A stretch of DNA of 64,000 bases from Streptomyces sp. CC0208 (GCF_003443735.1 NZ_CP031969.1:5952001-6016000); one strand, 5' to 3'. Shown: positions 1 to 11,457, counted from the first letter of the stretch. Notes: generated by a model from the sequence alone, not told the origin. Made by a program: numbers and translations.

Positions 1-2416
<2,416 letters not shown>

Positions 2417-2472
2417 TGCTTGTCCGGTGCCATGCGCCGGGTTTCGTCGCGGCCCCTAGGGGATGCGTGCGG

Positions 2473-2507
2473 GCAGGTTCGGGGTTCCTCCGGAACTCCG
2501 GGCCTGC
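2473..2507 (+). terminator. Rho-independent-like terminator after leuS
   Basis: A 16-bp stem pairs 2473-2488 with 2492-2507 around a 3-nt loop; three of the pairs are G-U type. A T-rich stretch (ttgcgttta) follows. It lies 57 bp beyond the leuS stop and ends before the next gene's ribosome binding site at 2556-2563. Confidence 0.8.
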
Positions 2508-2569
2508 CTGTTGCGTTTACCGTTGAAGAGCGGCGCGGGCAGTGCCGTGCCGGTCGGAGGAGGAGCGTT

Positions 2570-3304
2570 GTGGAAGCAGTGATCGCGATCGTGGCCCTGC
2601 TTTTCGTGCTCTTCGTGGCGCTCGGCGCCTACGCCACGGTGAAGGTGGTCGGCGCCGCCAAGCGCGGAGTGGACCGCACCATCACCCAGGCCCGGCGCAC
2701 GGTCGAGGACCACACCCTGCGCGCCAAGTCGTTCGCCCAGCTCGGTCCGGCGGGTGAGCTGGCCCAGCTGCGGCTGAAGCTGCGCACCTCGATGCGGGCG
2801 ACCCAGGACGTGCTCCACGCGAGCGCGGCGGGGGACGAGTCGCTCAAGGAGTCCCTCGGCCTCTTCCAGCGGCTCAGCGCGCACGGCCACGAGCTGGACG
2901 GCGAACTCAAGCGCCTGGAGTCCGAGCCCGACCGGGCGAAGCTGGCCGAGCGTCTGCCGGACCTGCGGGAGCGCACCGAGCGCATCACACAGTCGGCCGA
3001 CTCCCTGCGCTGGGCGGCACGCGAGCGCGCCCACCGCTTCGCCGGCGACGACCTGGACACCCTGAGCGCGCAGATCGACATCGAGTCGGGCGCCCTGCGG
3101 CACTGGACGAAGACCGAGCCCGCCGCGACACCGCCCCCGTGGCCCGAGGCCCCCGCGGCCGACGCCGGTCCCGGGCAGCAGACCTGGCCCGAGACGCCCC
3201 GCTCCCGCACCGCCGAGGAAGCGACGCGGCCCGCCATCACCCCTCCGGGCCCTCGACCCGCCTATCCCTGGCAGAAGAAACCCCGTCCCGAGAGCACCAC
3301 TTGA
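2570..3304 (+). CDS. Membrane-anchored helical protein of unknown function
   Basis: A 244-residue protein with one N-terminal membrane segment (about residues 3-25, AVIAIVALLFVLFVALGAYA). A long charged helical region follows (about 35-170), rich in Leu, Glu and Arg with coiled-coil character (ELAQLRLKLRTSMRATQDVL, then ELDGELKRLESEPDRAKLAE). The C-terminal tail is Pro-rich and disordered (AATPPPWPEAPAA onward). The GTG at 2570 is chosen because GGAGGAGG lies 7-13 bases upstream at 2556-2563; an upstream in-frame extension to 2420 runs through the leuS terminator and is not credible. I do not recognise a named family. The layout suggests an inner-membrane protein with a cytoplasmic coiled coil. 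Confidence 0.8.
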   Translation: MEAVIAIVALLFVLFVALGAYATVKVVGAAKRGVDRTITQARRTVEDHTLRAKSFAQLGPAGELAQLRLKLRTSMRATQDVLHASAAGDESLKESLGLFQRLSAHGHELDGELKRLESEPDRAKLAERLPDLRERTERITQSADSLRWAARERAHRFAGDDLDTLSAQIDIESGALRHWTKTEPAATPPPWPEAPAADAGPGQQTWPETPRSRTAEEATRPAITPPGPRPAYPWQKKPRPESTT

Positions 3305-3314
3305 TCCGCACACG

Positions 3315-3350
3315 GCAGCCCCGGGTGTCAGGGGCCGGGCTGCCACCCGG
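3315..3350 (+). terminator. GC hairpin between coiled-coil gene and degV
   Basis: Two alternative inverted repeats lie in the 72-bp gap: GGCAGCCC (3315-3322) with GGGCTGCC (3337-3344), and CCGGGTG (3321-3327) with CACCCGG (3344-3350). No T-run follows, which is usual in streptomycetes. It could be a terminator or only chance GC structure. Confidence 0.45.
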
Positions 3351-3376
3351 ACGCTACGGCAGGTAACCTCCAGCTC

Positions 3377-4222
3377 ATGTCCCGCCATGTCGCGATCGTC
3401 ACGGATTCAACGGCCTACCTGCCGCAGGGGACGATGGAGCGGCACGGCATCACAGCGGTACCCCTGACCGTGGTCCTCGGTGACCGCGCGCTGGAGGAGG
3501 GCACCGAGATCACCGCCCGGTCGCTGGCCCAGGCACTCCAGAAGCGACGCCCCGTCACCACCTCGCGACCCAGCCCGCAGACCTTCGCGGAGCACTACCG
3601 CAAGGTCGCCGAGTCCGGCGCGACCGGCATCGTGTCGCTGCATCTGTCCGCCGAGCTCTCCGGCACCTACGACGCTGCGGTCCTGGCGGCGCGGGAGTCG
3701 CCGGTGCCGGTGCGCGTCGTCGACACCGGCATGATCGCCATGGCTCTCGGGTTCTGTGCGCTCGCCGCCGCCGAGACCGCGGAGACGGGCGGCACGATGG
3801 ACGAGGCCGTCACGGCCGCGGAGAAGCGGGCCGCGGGCACGTCCGCCTACTTCTACGTCGACACCCTCGACTATCTGCGCCGCGGAGGCCGGATCGGGGC
3901 CGCGCAGGCCCTCCTCGGTTCGGCGCTCGCCGTCAAGCCCTTGCTGAAGCTCGCCGGCGGGCGGATCGAGCCCCTGGAGAAGGTGCGGACGGCGTCCAAG
4001 GCCATCGCCCGTCTGGAGGAGATCGCCGCGGACCGGGCCGGCAGTGCGCCGGTCGACATCGCCGTCCACCATCTGTCGGCCCCGGACCGGGCGTCGGCCC
4101 TCGCGGACCGTCTGCGGGCGCGGGTGACGGGACTTGCCGACCTGCATGTGAGCGAGGTGGGGGCGGTGATCGGGGCGCACACGGGGCCGGGGCTGCTGGG
4201 AGTCGTGGTCTCGCCGCGGTGA
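3377..4222 (+). CDS. DegV family fatty-acid-binding protein
   Basis: A 281-residue DegV (EDD fold) protein. Family members bind a fatty acid in a buried cleft; in Firmicutes related FakB proteins present it to the FakA kinase. Visible features are the opening VAIVTDSTAYLP with the conserved DST, the TSRPSPQTF motif (lipid headgroup contacts), LSAELSGTYDAA, the VDTGMIAMALGF segment, and YVDTLDYLRRGGRIG. The length is full for the family. No FakA-like kinase is adjacent, so the partner is unknown here. The ATG start is well placed. Confidence 0.95.
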   Translation: MSRHVAIVTDSTAYLPQGTMERHGITAVPLTVVLGDRALEEGTEITARSLAQALQKRRPVTTSRPSPQTFAEHYRKVAESGATGIVSLHLSAELSGTYDAAVLAARESPVPVRVVDTGMIAMALGFCALAAAETAETGGTMDEAVTAAEKRAAGTSAYFYVDTLDYLRRGGRIGAAQALLGSALAVKPLLKLAGGRIEPLEKVRTASKAIARLEEIAADRAGSAPVDIAVHHLSAPDRASALADRLRARVTGLADLHVSEVGAVIGAHTGPGLLGVVVSPR

Positions 4223-4326
4223 GGGAGTCGCACGGGATGCCTGAGTCACTCGTCCGGGTGGCGGGGTTTTCCACAACCGGTGGGTAATCCCCGGGAATTG
4301 ACCAAGATCATCGCGAGAGGGCGGAC

Positions 4327-5853
4327 GTGGCCGATCCTCGGCGCATGGCACTTCGATCACGCTCACATGCAGCGACGGCGACCAGCGGGCCGGGCCGCGG
4401 CCCTCATTCCGACGGACGCTCCCGGCACCGCCGACCGACCGCCACCCGGGGCCGGGGCCGGCATCGGCATGCCGCCTCGGCGGACGAACTCCAGAGGCGG
4501 GCGGAGGTGCTCTTCGCCCAACGGGCGGGGGAGCGGAGGGACTCGGGGAAGGGACCGCCGTCGGGTCGGCCGGGCGTGGACGACGGGGAGGTGGAGGTCG
4601 GTCCGGAGCGCCTGGAGGCCGCCGGGGCCGTCGACGTCGCCGGGGCCGTCGACGTCGCCGGGTCCGTGGACGTGGCTGAGGCCGGGTCGTCCGCATCGGC
4701 CGGGTACGTGGAGAGGGCTCCTCGGTGGGCGGGCGCTGCGGAGGACGGCCTGGGGGATGGTGGTTCTGCGCAGGGGGCCCGGTGGGACGGGGCGCTTGCG
4801 GAGAGGGTCCGGTCTGGTCGTGGTCCTGTCGAGGACGTCAGGCGGGGCGGTGGTGCTGCCGAGGATGCCTGGCGGAGTGATGGTGCTGCCGAGAACGGCC
4901 GGCGGAGTGGTGGTGCTGCCGAGAACGGCCGGCGGAGTGGTGGTGCTGTCGAGGAGGTCCGGCGGGACGGTGGGTCGCCGCAGGGGGCCCGGTGGGACCG
5001 CGGTTCCGTGGAGGGGGTTCGGCCTGACGACGGTCCTCGGGAAGGGGATTGGCTGGAGGCCGACAGCAGTAGTGGCGGCCGGCGGGACACCGATGCCGGG
5101 AGCGGGGACTGGCGGGAACGGGCCGGGCTGGCTCTGCGGGAGCGGATGCCGGTGTGGCTGCAGACGCGATACGGGCTGGAGCGGCGGAGCGTGGTCGCGC
5201 TCTCGGTACTGCTCGTCGTGGCCGCGGTGTTCGCCCTCCAGCACTTCTGGACGGGCCGGACACAGTCCGTCCAGGCGCCCGAAGTGGTGCGCGCGGCGGC
5301 CCCGTTCGGGGAGAGCGGTACGGAGAGCGGGCAGACCGGCGTCAGGGGACAGCGAGCTGCGGCCGAGGCGGCCGTCCCGGGCGGGGTCTCGAACACGGCG
5401 GGTGCGCCCGGAGCCCAGATCGTCGTGGACGTCGGCGGCAAGGTCCGTGAGCCTGGGATCCAGCGGTTGCCGGCCGGTTCGAGGGTCGCCGACGCGTTGA
5501 AGGCGGCCGGTGGCGTGCGCCCGGGCACGAACACCGACACGCTCAACCGCGCGCGGTTCCTCGTGGACGGCGAGCAGGTGGTCGTCGGCGGCCCGCCCGC
5601 ACCCGCACCCGCGCCGGGCACGGGCGGTTCCGTCACCGGCGGTCCCGCCGGTACGGCGGCGGCTCCCGTCTCCCTGAACACGGCCACCGTGGACCAGCTG
5701 GACACCCTGCCCGGCGTCGGCCCCGTGCTGGCCCAGCACATCGTCGACTACCGCACCCGTCACGGCGGCTTCCGCTCGGTCGACGAACTGCGTGAGGTCA
5801 ACGGCATCGGCGACCGTCGCTTCGCCGATCTGCGGAATCTCGTACGGCCATGA
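4327..5853 (+). CDS. comEA: ComEA-type DNA-binding competence protein with repeat-rich N-terminus
   Basis: A 508-residue protein. The last 70 residues are a classic ComEA helix-hairpin-helix module that binds double-stranded DNA (VSLNTATVDQLDTLPGVGPVLAQHIVDYR, then FRSVDELREVNGIGDRR). Before it lie one membrane segment (about 288-310, VVALSVLLVVAAVFALQHFW) and a SLBB domain (IVVDVGGKVREPGIQRLPAGSRV). The first 280 residues are unusual: low-complexity, Arg/Gly/Ala/Glu-rich, with a degenerate ten-residue tandem repeat at about 131-241. If the usual topology holds, this repeat region is cytoplasmic. It overlaps comEC by 4 bp (ATGA), so the two are co-translated. The start may be GTG 4327 or ATG 4345, six codons later. 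Confidence 0.93.
   Translation: MADPRRMALRSRSHAATATSGPGRGPHSDGRSRHRRPTATRGRGRHRHAASADELQRRAEVLFAQRAGERRDSGKGPPSGRPGVDDGEVEVGPERLEAAGAVDVAGAVDVAGSVDVAEAGSSASAGYVERAPRWAGAAEDGLGDGGSAQGARWDGALAERVRSGRGPVEDVRRGGGAAEDAWRSDGAAENGRRSGGAAENGRRSGGAVEEVRRDGGSPQGARWDRGSVEGVRPDDGPREGDWLEADSSSGGRRDTDAGSGDWRERAGLALRERMPVWLQTRYGLERRSVVALSVLLVVAAVFALQHFWTGRTQSVQAPEVVRAAAPFGESGTESGQTGVRGQRAAAEAAVPGGVSNTAGAPGAQIVVDVGGKVREPGIQRLPAGSRVADALKAAGGVRPGTNTDTLNRARFLVDGEQVVVGGPPAPAPAPGTGGSVTGGPAGTAAAPVSLNTATVDQLDTLPGVGPVLAQHIVDYRTRHGGFRSVDELREVNGIGDRRFADLRNLVRP
4630..4680 (+). repeat. Short in-frame tandem repeat in comEA (about 18 bp x 3)
   Basis: Three near-identical 18-bp units encode VDVAGA-type hexapeptides within the comEA N-terminal region. 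They precede the larger 30-bp array and are coding sequence. Confidence 0.75.
4721..5050 (+). repeat. 30-bp tandem repeat array in comEA (about 11 units)
   Basis: Eleven consecutive 30-bp units can be laid out in register from 4721 to 5050. The central ones (4841-4960) are nearly identical, and 4871-4900 and 4901-4930 differ by one base. Each encodes a ten-residue unit of the form RRxGGAAExx, for example RRSGGAAENG. Outer units have drifted. The 30-bp period keeps the frame, so copy number can vary without breaking the gene. Confidence 0.88.
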
Positions 5854-8555
5854 GGGACGACTCGCAGGCGCGCCGGAGGCATGAGGACGAGGCGCGGGCA
5901 CGGGCAGGGGCACCGGCACGGGCCACGGTGCACGCCGCCTCAGGGAAGCGGCTCGGGGACGCTCACCCGCGGCAGGAAGGGCCTACGGATCTGCGGCTGG
6001 TACCGGCGGCGCTCGCGGCCTGGGGCACGGCCGCCGTGACCCTGGACGCGTCCCCGGGGTGGGTCACGGGGGTGGTCGCGGGCTGCCTGGTCCTCGCCTG
6101 CGTGCTGTTGGCGGGAGGGTGGCGCGGGGTGCGGGGTCGCCGTGGGGGCGGCCGGGTGCCGGTCGCCGCCGTGCTGCTCTGTGTCGCGGCGGCCGCCGCG
6201 TCCGCCGGGCTGCACGGAGCCGATCTGCGGCGGGGACCGGTGCCCGCGCTGGCCCGGCAGTACGCCACCGTGACCGCCGAGGTCCAGGTGACCTCCGACC
6301 CCCGGCTGACCCGCCCCCGGATCACGGGGGATCACGCCGCCCCGACGGCGGTCGTCATCGGCGCCGAGGTCCGGCGGGTGGAGACGGCGGACGGGAGGGT
6401 GGTGGCGACACGGGCGCCGGTGCTGTTGATCGTCGACGCCCGCGCGGGGGCCGGCTCGGGCACCCAGGTGGGGGCCGCAGGTCGTCCCGGGAGCGGCGGG
6501 GTGACGTCCGGCCCGACGCCCGCCGTGGAAGGTCCCGCTCGATCGCCCTGGCTCGGGTTGTTGCCGTCCACGCGGGTGCGGGTCACCGCGCGTGCCGCGC
6601 CGGCGCTGATGGGGGGTGACCGGGTCGCGGCCGTACTGCGGGTGCGGGACCGGGGAGGGCCCGAGGTCGTGGGGGAGGCGTCGGGGACGCAGCGGTTCGC
6701 GGGGCGGTTGCGGGCAGGGTTGCGGGAGGCCACCGACGGGTTGCCGGCGGATGCCCGGGCCCTGCTGCCGGGGCTGGTGGTCGGTGACACCGCGCGGATC
6801 ACACCCGAGTTGGACGAGGCCTTCAAGGAGACCGACCTCGCGCACACGCTCGCCGTCTCCGGCAGCAACCTCACGATCCTGCTCGCCCTGCTCATCGGAC
6901 CGCCCGGACTCGCCCAACTCGTCGAGCGACGGGGACTGGCGCCCCGCCTCGGAGTGTCGCTGCGGGCGACCGCACTGCTCGGCGGCGGGCTCACACTGGG
7001 ATTCGTCGTGGTGTGCCGACCGGACCCGAGCGTGCTGCGAGCCGCGGCCTGCGGGGCCGTCGCACTGCTCGCCCTCGCGACGGGACGCCGCAGATCCCTG
7101 ATCCCGGCGCTGGCGACGGCCGTACTGCTGCTGGTGCTGTACGACCCGTGGCTGGCCCGCAGTTACGGCTTCCTGCTCTCCGTGCTGGCCACCGGGGCCC
7201 TGCTGACGCTCGCGCCGCGCTGGAGCCTGGCGTTGCGCCGACGCCGGGTGCCGCCGCGGTTGGCGGAGGCGTTGGCCGCCGCTGCCGCCGCGCAGGCCCT
7301 GTGCGCGCCGGTGGTCGCCGTGCTGTCGGCACGGGTGAGCCTGGTGGCGGTGCCGTGCAATCTGCTCGTGGAGTTCGCGGTCGCCCCGGCCACGGTGCTG
7401 GGCTTCGCGGCGCTGGCGACGGCGCCCGTGGCGATGCCGATGGCCAAGGCGCTGGCCTGGTGCGCGAGTTGGCCCGCCGGGTGGATCGCGGACGTCGCCA
7501 GGACCGGGGCGTCGTTGCCCGGCGGGGGAGTGGACTGGCCGGGCAGCTGGACGGGGGCGGGGCTGCTCGCTCTCCTGACCGGGATCCTGCTGCTCGTCGG
7601 GCGGCGGTTGCTGAGGCATCCCTGGTGGTGTGCCGGCTGCGCGATGGTGTTCGTGCTGGCGGTCGTGCAGCCGCCACCGCTGGCCCGGGTGATCACGGGG
7701 TGGCCACCGCCGGGCTGGCGGCTGGCGATGTGCGACGTCGGCCAGGGCGACGCGATGGTGCTGGCGGCCGGTGAGGCCACGGGCGTGGTCGTGGACGCCG
7801 GACCCGATCCGGCGCTCGTCGACGGCTGTCTGCGCACCCTCGGTATCACCAAGGTGCCGCTCGTGGTGCTGACCCACTTCCACGCCGACCATGTGGCGGG
7901 GCTGGCCGGGGTGCTGCGGGGCCGCTCGGTGGGGGCGATCGAGACGACGGGTCTGGAGGAACCGGTGGACCAGGCCGAGTCCGTACTCCGGGAAGCGGCG
8001 GCCCGGCGCATTCCGGTGACGCGTGCCGTGGCCGGGGAGGAACGGCGTACGGGTGCACTGACCTGGCAGGTGCTGTGGCCGCCGGCGGATCCGGCGGCGC
8101 CGGCGTCGGACGGGCCCAACGACGCCAGTGTCACGCTGCTCGTACGGTCGGCCGGGCTGCGCTTCCTCCTGCTCGGGGACCTGGAACCCCCTGCCCAGCA
8201 GGAGCTGTTGAGATCACCTGCGGGTGCGCGGCTGGCCGGGGTGGACGTCCTCAAGGTCGCTCACCATGGTTCGGCCTACCAGGACCCGGAGCTGATACGC
8301 AGGGCCGCCCCGCGGCTCGCGCTCATCTCCGTCGGCGCCGACAACTCCTACGGCCACCCGGCTCCCGGGACGGTCGCCGCACTGCGGGCCGGGGGAGCGG
8401 TGGTGCTGCGCACGGACCGGGACGGGGCGCTGGCGGTCGCCGGGAGGGGCGGCGGAAACGGTGCCGGCGCGGACGGCCATGGCACCGGGAGTGGCGCGGG
8501 CGGTGGGGAGCTGTGGGTGGCGCGAGACTGGAGGAATGAATCCCACACAGGTTGA
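5850..8555 (+). CDS. comEC: ComEC/Rec2 DNA-uptake channel with MBL nuclease-like domain
   Basis: A 901-residue multi-pass membrane protein. After a variable N-terminus and a first membrane bundle (about 45-120) comes an OB-like extracytoplasmic domain. The Competence domain follows, with the signature HTLAVSGSNLTILLALL and many hydrophobic helices. The C-terminal metallo-beta-lactamase domain carries MCDVGQGDAMVL, the zinc motif THFHADHVAGL and LKVAHHGSAYQDP. Family members carry single-stranded DNA across the membrane. Overlap with comEA (5850-5853) indicates one transcript. Streptomyces is not known for classical natural competence, so the physiological role is open. Confidence 0.95.
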   Translation: MRDDSQARRRHEDEARARAGAPARATVHAASGKRLGDAHPRQEGPTDLRLVPAALAAWGTAAVTLDASPGWVTGVVAGCLVLACVLLAGGWRGVRGRRGGGRVPVAAVLLCVAAAAASAGLHGADLRRGPVPALARQYATVTAEVQVTSDPRLTRPRITGDHAAPTAVVIGAEVRRVETADGRVVATRAPVLLIVDARAGAGSGTQVGAAGRPGSGGVTSGPTPAVEGPARSPWLGLLPSTRVRVTARAAPALMGGDRVAAVLRVRDRGGPEVVGEASGTQRFAGRLRAGLREATDGLPADARALLPGLVVGDTARITPELDEAFKETDLAHTLAVSGSNLTILLALLIGPPGLAQLVERRGLAPRLGVSLRATALLGGGLTLGFVVVCRPDPSVLRAAACGAVALLALATGRRRSLIPALATAVLLLVLYDPWLARSYGFLLSVLATGALLTLAPRWSLALRRRRVPPRLAEALAAAAAAQALCAPVVAVLSARVSLVAVPCNLLVEFAVAPATVLGFAALATAPVAMPMAKALAWCASWPAGWIADVARTGASLPGGGVDWPGSWTGAGLLALLTGILLLVGRRLLRHPWWCAGCAMVFVLAVVQPPPLARVITGWPPPGWRLAMCDVGQGDAMVLAAGEATGVVVDAGPDPALVDGCLRTLGITKVPLVVLTHFHADHVAGLAGVLRGRSVGAIETTGLEEPVDQAESVLREAAARRIPVTRAVAGEERRTGALTWQVLWPPADPAAPASDGPNDASVTLLVRSAGLRFLLLGDLEPPAQQELLRSPAGARLAGVDVLKVAHHGSAYQDPELIRRAAPRLALISVGADNSYGHPAPGTVAALRAGGAVVLRTDRDGALAVAGRGGGNGAGADGHGTGSGAGGGELWVARDWRNESHTG

Positions 8556-9390
8556 CGCATATCTCCGCCGCCTGGGAGTCCAGCACCCGGCGTGGCCCAC
8601 GGTGGAGGTCCTGCGGGAACTGCATCTGCGCCATCTGCAGACCGTGCCCTTCGAGAACCTGTCGGTGCACCTCGGCGAGGAGATCGTGCTGGAGGAGGAG
8701 CGCCTGGTGGAGAAGGTGGTGGGCGCCAGGAGGGGAGGGTTCTGCTACGAACTGAACGGGGCGTTCGGGGCGTTGCTGGCCGCACTCGGCTTCGACGTCA
8801 CGCTGCTCGCGGGCAGGGTGTACGGGGAGGAGGGGCGGCTCGGGATCCCGTACGACCATCTCGCGCTGCGGGTACGGACGGTGGACGGGGGCGAGTGGCT
8901 GGCCGACGTCGGGTTCGGGGCGCACAGTCACTACCCGTTGGCGTTCGGGGGGCGGGGTGAGCAGGAGGACCCCGGGGGCACCTTCCGGATCGTCGAGGCG
9001 GGACCCGACGCGGCGGGGGTGCGGAGCGGGGACGGTGCGGTGAAGAAGGGAGGGGGTGACGCCGTGGATCTGGATGTCGTCGTGGGCGGCAGGAGTCAGT
9101 ACCGGCTGGAGGTGCGGCCCCGGGTGCTCGGTGACTTCGTGGCCGGGGCCTGGTGGCACAGCACCTCGCCGGCCTCGCACTTCACGCAGTCCCTGGTGTG
9201 TTCCAGGGTGACGGAGGACGGCGGGCGGATCACGCTCAGCGGACGCGTCTTCAAGACGACGGCTGCCGACGGCGCGCGGGAGGAACGGGAGTTGGAGACG
9301 GACGAGGAGGTTCTGGAGGTGTACCGGGAGAGGTTCGGTATGGAGCTCGGCCGGGTGCCGACTGTGCGGAAGGCCGGCCGTCACGGTTGA
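8536..9390 (+). CDS. Arylamine N-acetyltransferase (NAT)
   Basis: A 284-residue acetyl-CoA-dependent N-acetyltransferase. The Cys-His-Asp triad is visible as C70 (RRGGFCYELNGAF), H108 (YDHLALRV) and D124 (LADVGFG). The ATG at 8536 is chosen because MNPTQVDAYLRRLG is the expected family start; it lies inside the last 20 bp of comEC. GGAGGA abuts the ATG at 8530-8535, closer than an ideal ribosome site, so translational coupling to comEC is likely. The true substrate is unknown; actinobacterial NATs act on arylamines and some aromatic amine intermediates. Confidence 0.95.
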   Translation: MNPTQVDAYLRRLGVQHPAWPTVEVLRELHLRHLQTVPFENLSVHLGEEIVLEEERLVEKVVGARRGGFCYELNGAFGALLAALGFDVTLLAGRVYGEEGRLGIPYDHLALRVRTVDGGEWLADVGFGAHSHYPLAFGGRGEQEDPGGTFRIVEAGPDAAGVRSGDGAVKKGGGDAVDLDVVVGGRSQYRLEVRPRVLGDFVAGAWWHSTSPASHFTQSLVCSRVTEDGGRITLSGRVFKTTAADGAREERELETDEEVLEVYRERFGMELGRVPTVRKAGRHG

Positions 9391-9462
9391 TCCGGTGCGG
9401 TTTCCGAGCCGGGTGGCAGGCGAGGATTCCGGGCTTGGGCGCGGTGCCTGGAAAATGGTGCC

Positions 9463-9708
9463 GTGAGCGATGTGAGACATGTGCTGGTGCTGCCCGATCG
9501 GGATGCCGCGGAGGAGGTCGTCGAGGCGCTCTCGGAGCGGTTCGGGGTGGATGAGGAGCCGCAGCTCGTTCGGGACGCGTTGGCGGGGGAGGACGACGCG
9601 GAGGACGCGCAGTGGCTGGTGGTGCTGCGGGATGCGGCGGGGCGGTTGGATCCCGGGGAGCTGGAGGAGTTCGTGGGGGAGTGGGACGGGTGGCGGGAGG
9701 AGCCGTGA
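9463..9708 (+). CDS. Small acidic protein, unknown function
   Basis: An 81-residue acidic protein starting GTG at 9463 (MSDVRHVLVLPDRDAAEEVVEALSERF). It has an alternating beta-alpha pattern and a C-terminal Asp/Glu-rich stretch. About a quarter of its residues are Asp or Glu, and there is no signal peptide. Its codons carry strong third-position GC bias, which supports it being real. No family recognised. Confidence 0.7.
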   Translation: MSDVRHVLVLPDRDAAEEVVEALSERFGVDEEPQLVRDALAGEDDAEDAQWLVVLRDAAGRLDPGELEEFVGEWDGWREEP

Positions 9709-9712
9709 TGCG

Positions 9713-9762
9713 ACGGCTCGACGGTTCGGCGGCTCGACGGTTCTCGGCGGCTCGGCGGCTTG
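9713..9762 (+). repeat. Short GC-rich direct repeat before holA
   Basis: The sequence repeats cggctcgacggtt and cggcggctc-type units several times in about 50 bp just after the small acidic gene. It is noncoding and probably low-complexity slippage. Confidence 0.55.
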
Positions 9763-9901
9763 AGTCGGGGTGAAGGGGAGCTGGTCCTCAGCCGCCCCCG
9801 CGATGTGAGCACACCCGCCCCAGGTCTCGGGGACCGCGCGGCCGGTCTCACCGGTGGCCGCGGGCGCGGCGCTGTCAGTGCCCCGTGCCATGCTGTACGC
9901 G

Positions 9902-10891
9902 ATGGCCAAGAAGACTGCTCATGACGACCTCCTCGCCCCTGTGACCCTTGCCGTGGGGCAGGAGGAGCTGCTGCTCGACCGGGCTGTGCAGGAGGTGGTC
10001 GCCGCCGCTCGGGCCGCTGACGCGGACACGGACGTGCGGGATCTGACGTCGGACCAGTTGCAGCCGGGGACCCTTGCCGAGTTGACCAGTCCGTCGTTGT
10101 TCGCGGAGCGCAAGGTCGTGGTCGTGCGCAACGCGCAGGATCTGTCCGCCGACACCGTCAAGGACGTGAAGGCGTATCTCGGGGCGCCCGCCGAGGAGAT
10201 CACCCTCGTCTTGCTGCACGCGGGGGCGGCGAAGGGCAAGGCGCTGCTCGACGCCGCGCGGAAGGCGGGGGCGCGCGAGGTCGCCTGCCCGAAGATGACC
10301 AAGCCGGCGGACCGGCTGGCCTTCGTGCGGCAGGAGTTCCGGGCGACCGGGCGGTCCGCCACGCCGGAGGCGTGTCAGGCGCTGGTCGACGCGATCGGGA
10401 GCGACCTGCGGGAGCTGGCGTCCGCCGTGTCGCAGCTGGTCGCCGATGTCGAGGGGACGATCGACGAGGCCGTCGTGGGGCGGTACTACACCGGGCGGGC
10501 CGAGGCTTCCAGCTTCACCGTCGCCGACAGGGCCGTGGAGGGGCGGGCCGCGGAGGCGTTGGAGGCGTTGCGGTGGTCGTTGGCGACCGGGGTCGCGCCG
10601 GTCATGATCACCAGTGCGCTGGCGCAAGGCGTGCGGGCCATCGGGAAGCTGTCGTCGGCTCGGGGCGGGCGGCCCGCCGATCTCGCGCGTGAGCTGGGGA
10701 TGCCACCGTGGAAGATCGATCGGGTGCGGCAGCAGATGCGGGGATGGACGCCGGACGGTGTCGCTGACGCGCTGCGGGCCGTGGCCGAGGCGGACGCCGG
10801 AGTGAAGGGCGGAGGGGACGATCCCGCGTACGCCCTGGAGAAGGCCGTTGTGGCGATCGCTCGGGCGGCCCGGTCCCGGGGGCGGGGCTAG
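9902..10891 (+). CDS. holA: DNA polymerase III delta subunit
   Basis: A 329-residue clamp-loader delta subunit that opens the beta sliding clamp. The N-terminal part (VTLAVGQEELLLDRAVQEVV, SLFAERKVVVVRNAQDL) and the helical C-terminal collar (VAPVMITSALAQGVRAIGKL, MPPWKIDRVRQQMRGW) match the family. ATG 9902 is chosen over 9890 or 9854 because the conserved reading starts at MAKKTAHDDLLAPVT. No clear ribosome site precedes any candidate, so a leaderless transcript is possible. Confidence 0.94.
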   Translation: MAKKTAHDDLLAPVTLAVGQEELLLDRAVQEVVAAARAADADTDVRDLTSDQLQPGTLAELTSPSLFAERKVVVVRNAQDLSADTVKDVKAYLGAPAEEITLVLLHAGAAKGKALLDAARKAGAREVACPKMTKPADRLAFVRQEFRATGRSATPEACQALVDAIGSDLRELASAVSQLVADVEGTIDEAVVGRYYTGRAEASSFTVADRAVEGRAAEALEALRWSLATGVAPVMITSALAQGVRAIGKLSSARGGRPADLARELGMPPWKIDRVRQQMRGWTPDGVADALRAVAEADAGVKGGGDDPAYALEKAVVAIARAARSRGRG

Positions 10892-11032
10892 CGGCGCGAG
10901 CCGGTGGCGGACGGCCTCTCGGCATGGGGGGCCGCGCCCCCTCGGGCGCGGAAGTGGCTCCCCCTGCTCCCCGGGAGGACAATTGTTCCTGTCAGCCGAA
11001 CATCGCCGGACAGCGGAGAGGTGGCGGTCGTC

Positions 11033-11431
11033 ATGGCTGAACATCCGCACGCAGTGCTGATTCGTAAGGGGTTCGAGGCTTTCAGCCGTGGGGACATGGA
11101 CACCCTGCGGGAGCTGATCGCGAAGGATGCCACGCATCACGTGCCGGGTAGCCATCCGCTCTCGGGTGACTTCAAGGGGCAGGACGCGATCATCGACATG
11201 TATCAGAAGCTCGGTGAGGAGACCGCCGGGTCGATGCGTCTGGAGATGCTCGGGATCGCCGTGGACGGGCGAGGCCACGCCGTCGGGATGTGCCGGGTCA
11301 CGGCCGAGCGGCGGGGCAAGCACCTGGACGACACCGGATGCATCGTCTTCCGCATTGTCGGGGACAAGGTCACCGACCTCGACGAGTGCCTTGAGGACAT
11401 CGACAAGAGCGATGAGTTCTGGGCGGAGTGA
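11033..11431 (+). CDS. SnoaL/NTF2-like fold protein
   Basis: A 132-residue single-domain protein of the NTF2-like superfamily. The opening helix IRKGFEAFSRGDMDTLRELIAKDATHHVPG and the pattern GQDAIIDMYQKL are typical. ATG 11033 follows GGAGAGG by about 11 bases; a GTG at 11021 is an alternative. Members include polyketide cyclases, isomerases and simple ligand-binding proteins. Nothing nearby indicates secondary metabolism, so the activity is unassigned. Confidence 0.85.
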   Translation: MAEHPHAVLIRKGFEAFSRGDMDTLRELIAKDATHHVPGSHPLSGDFKGQDAIIDMYQKLGEETAGSMRLEMLGIAVDGRGHAVGMCRVTAERRGKHLDDTGCIVFRIVGDKVTDLDECLEDIDKSDEFWAE

Positions 11432-11457
11432 GCCCACCGACACGCAGGTCGCATGAC

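Noticed and set aside
4841..4960. Evenly spaced 30-bp repeats resembling a CRISPR array
   Set aside because: Units are contiguous without spacers, keep the reading frame of comEA and encode a ten-residue repeat, so they are coding tandem repeats.
5940..7892. Long antisense open frame (650 codons) across comEC
   Set aside because: Pro/Arg/Gln-rich composition typical of antisense frames in high-GC DNA; comEC has clear domains and correct codon bias.
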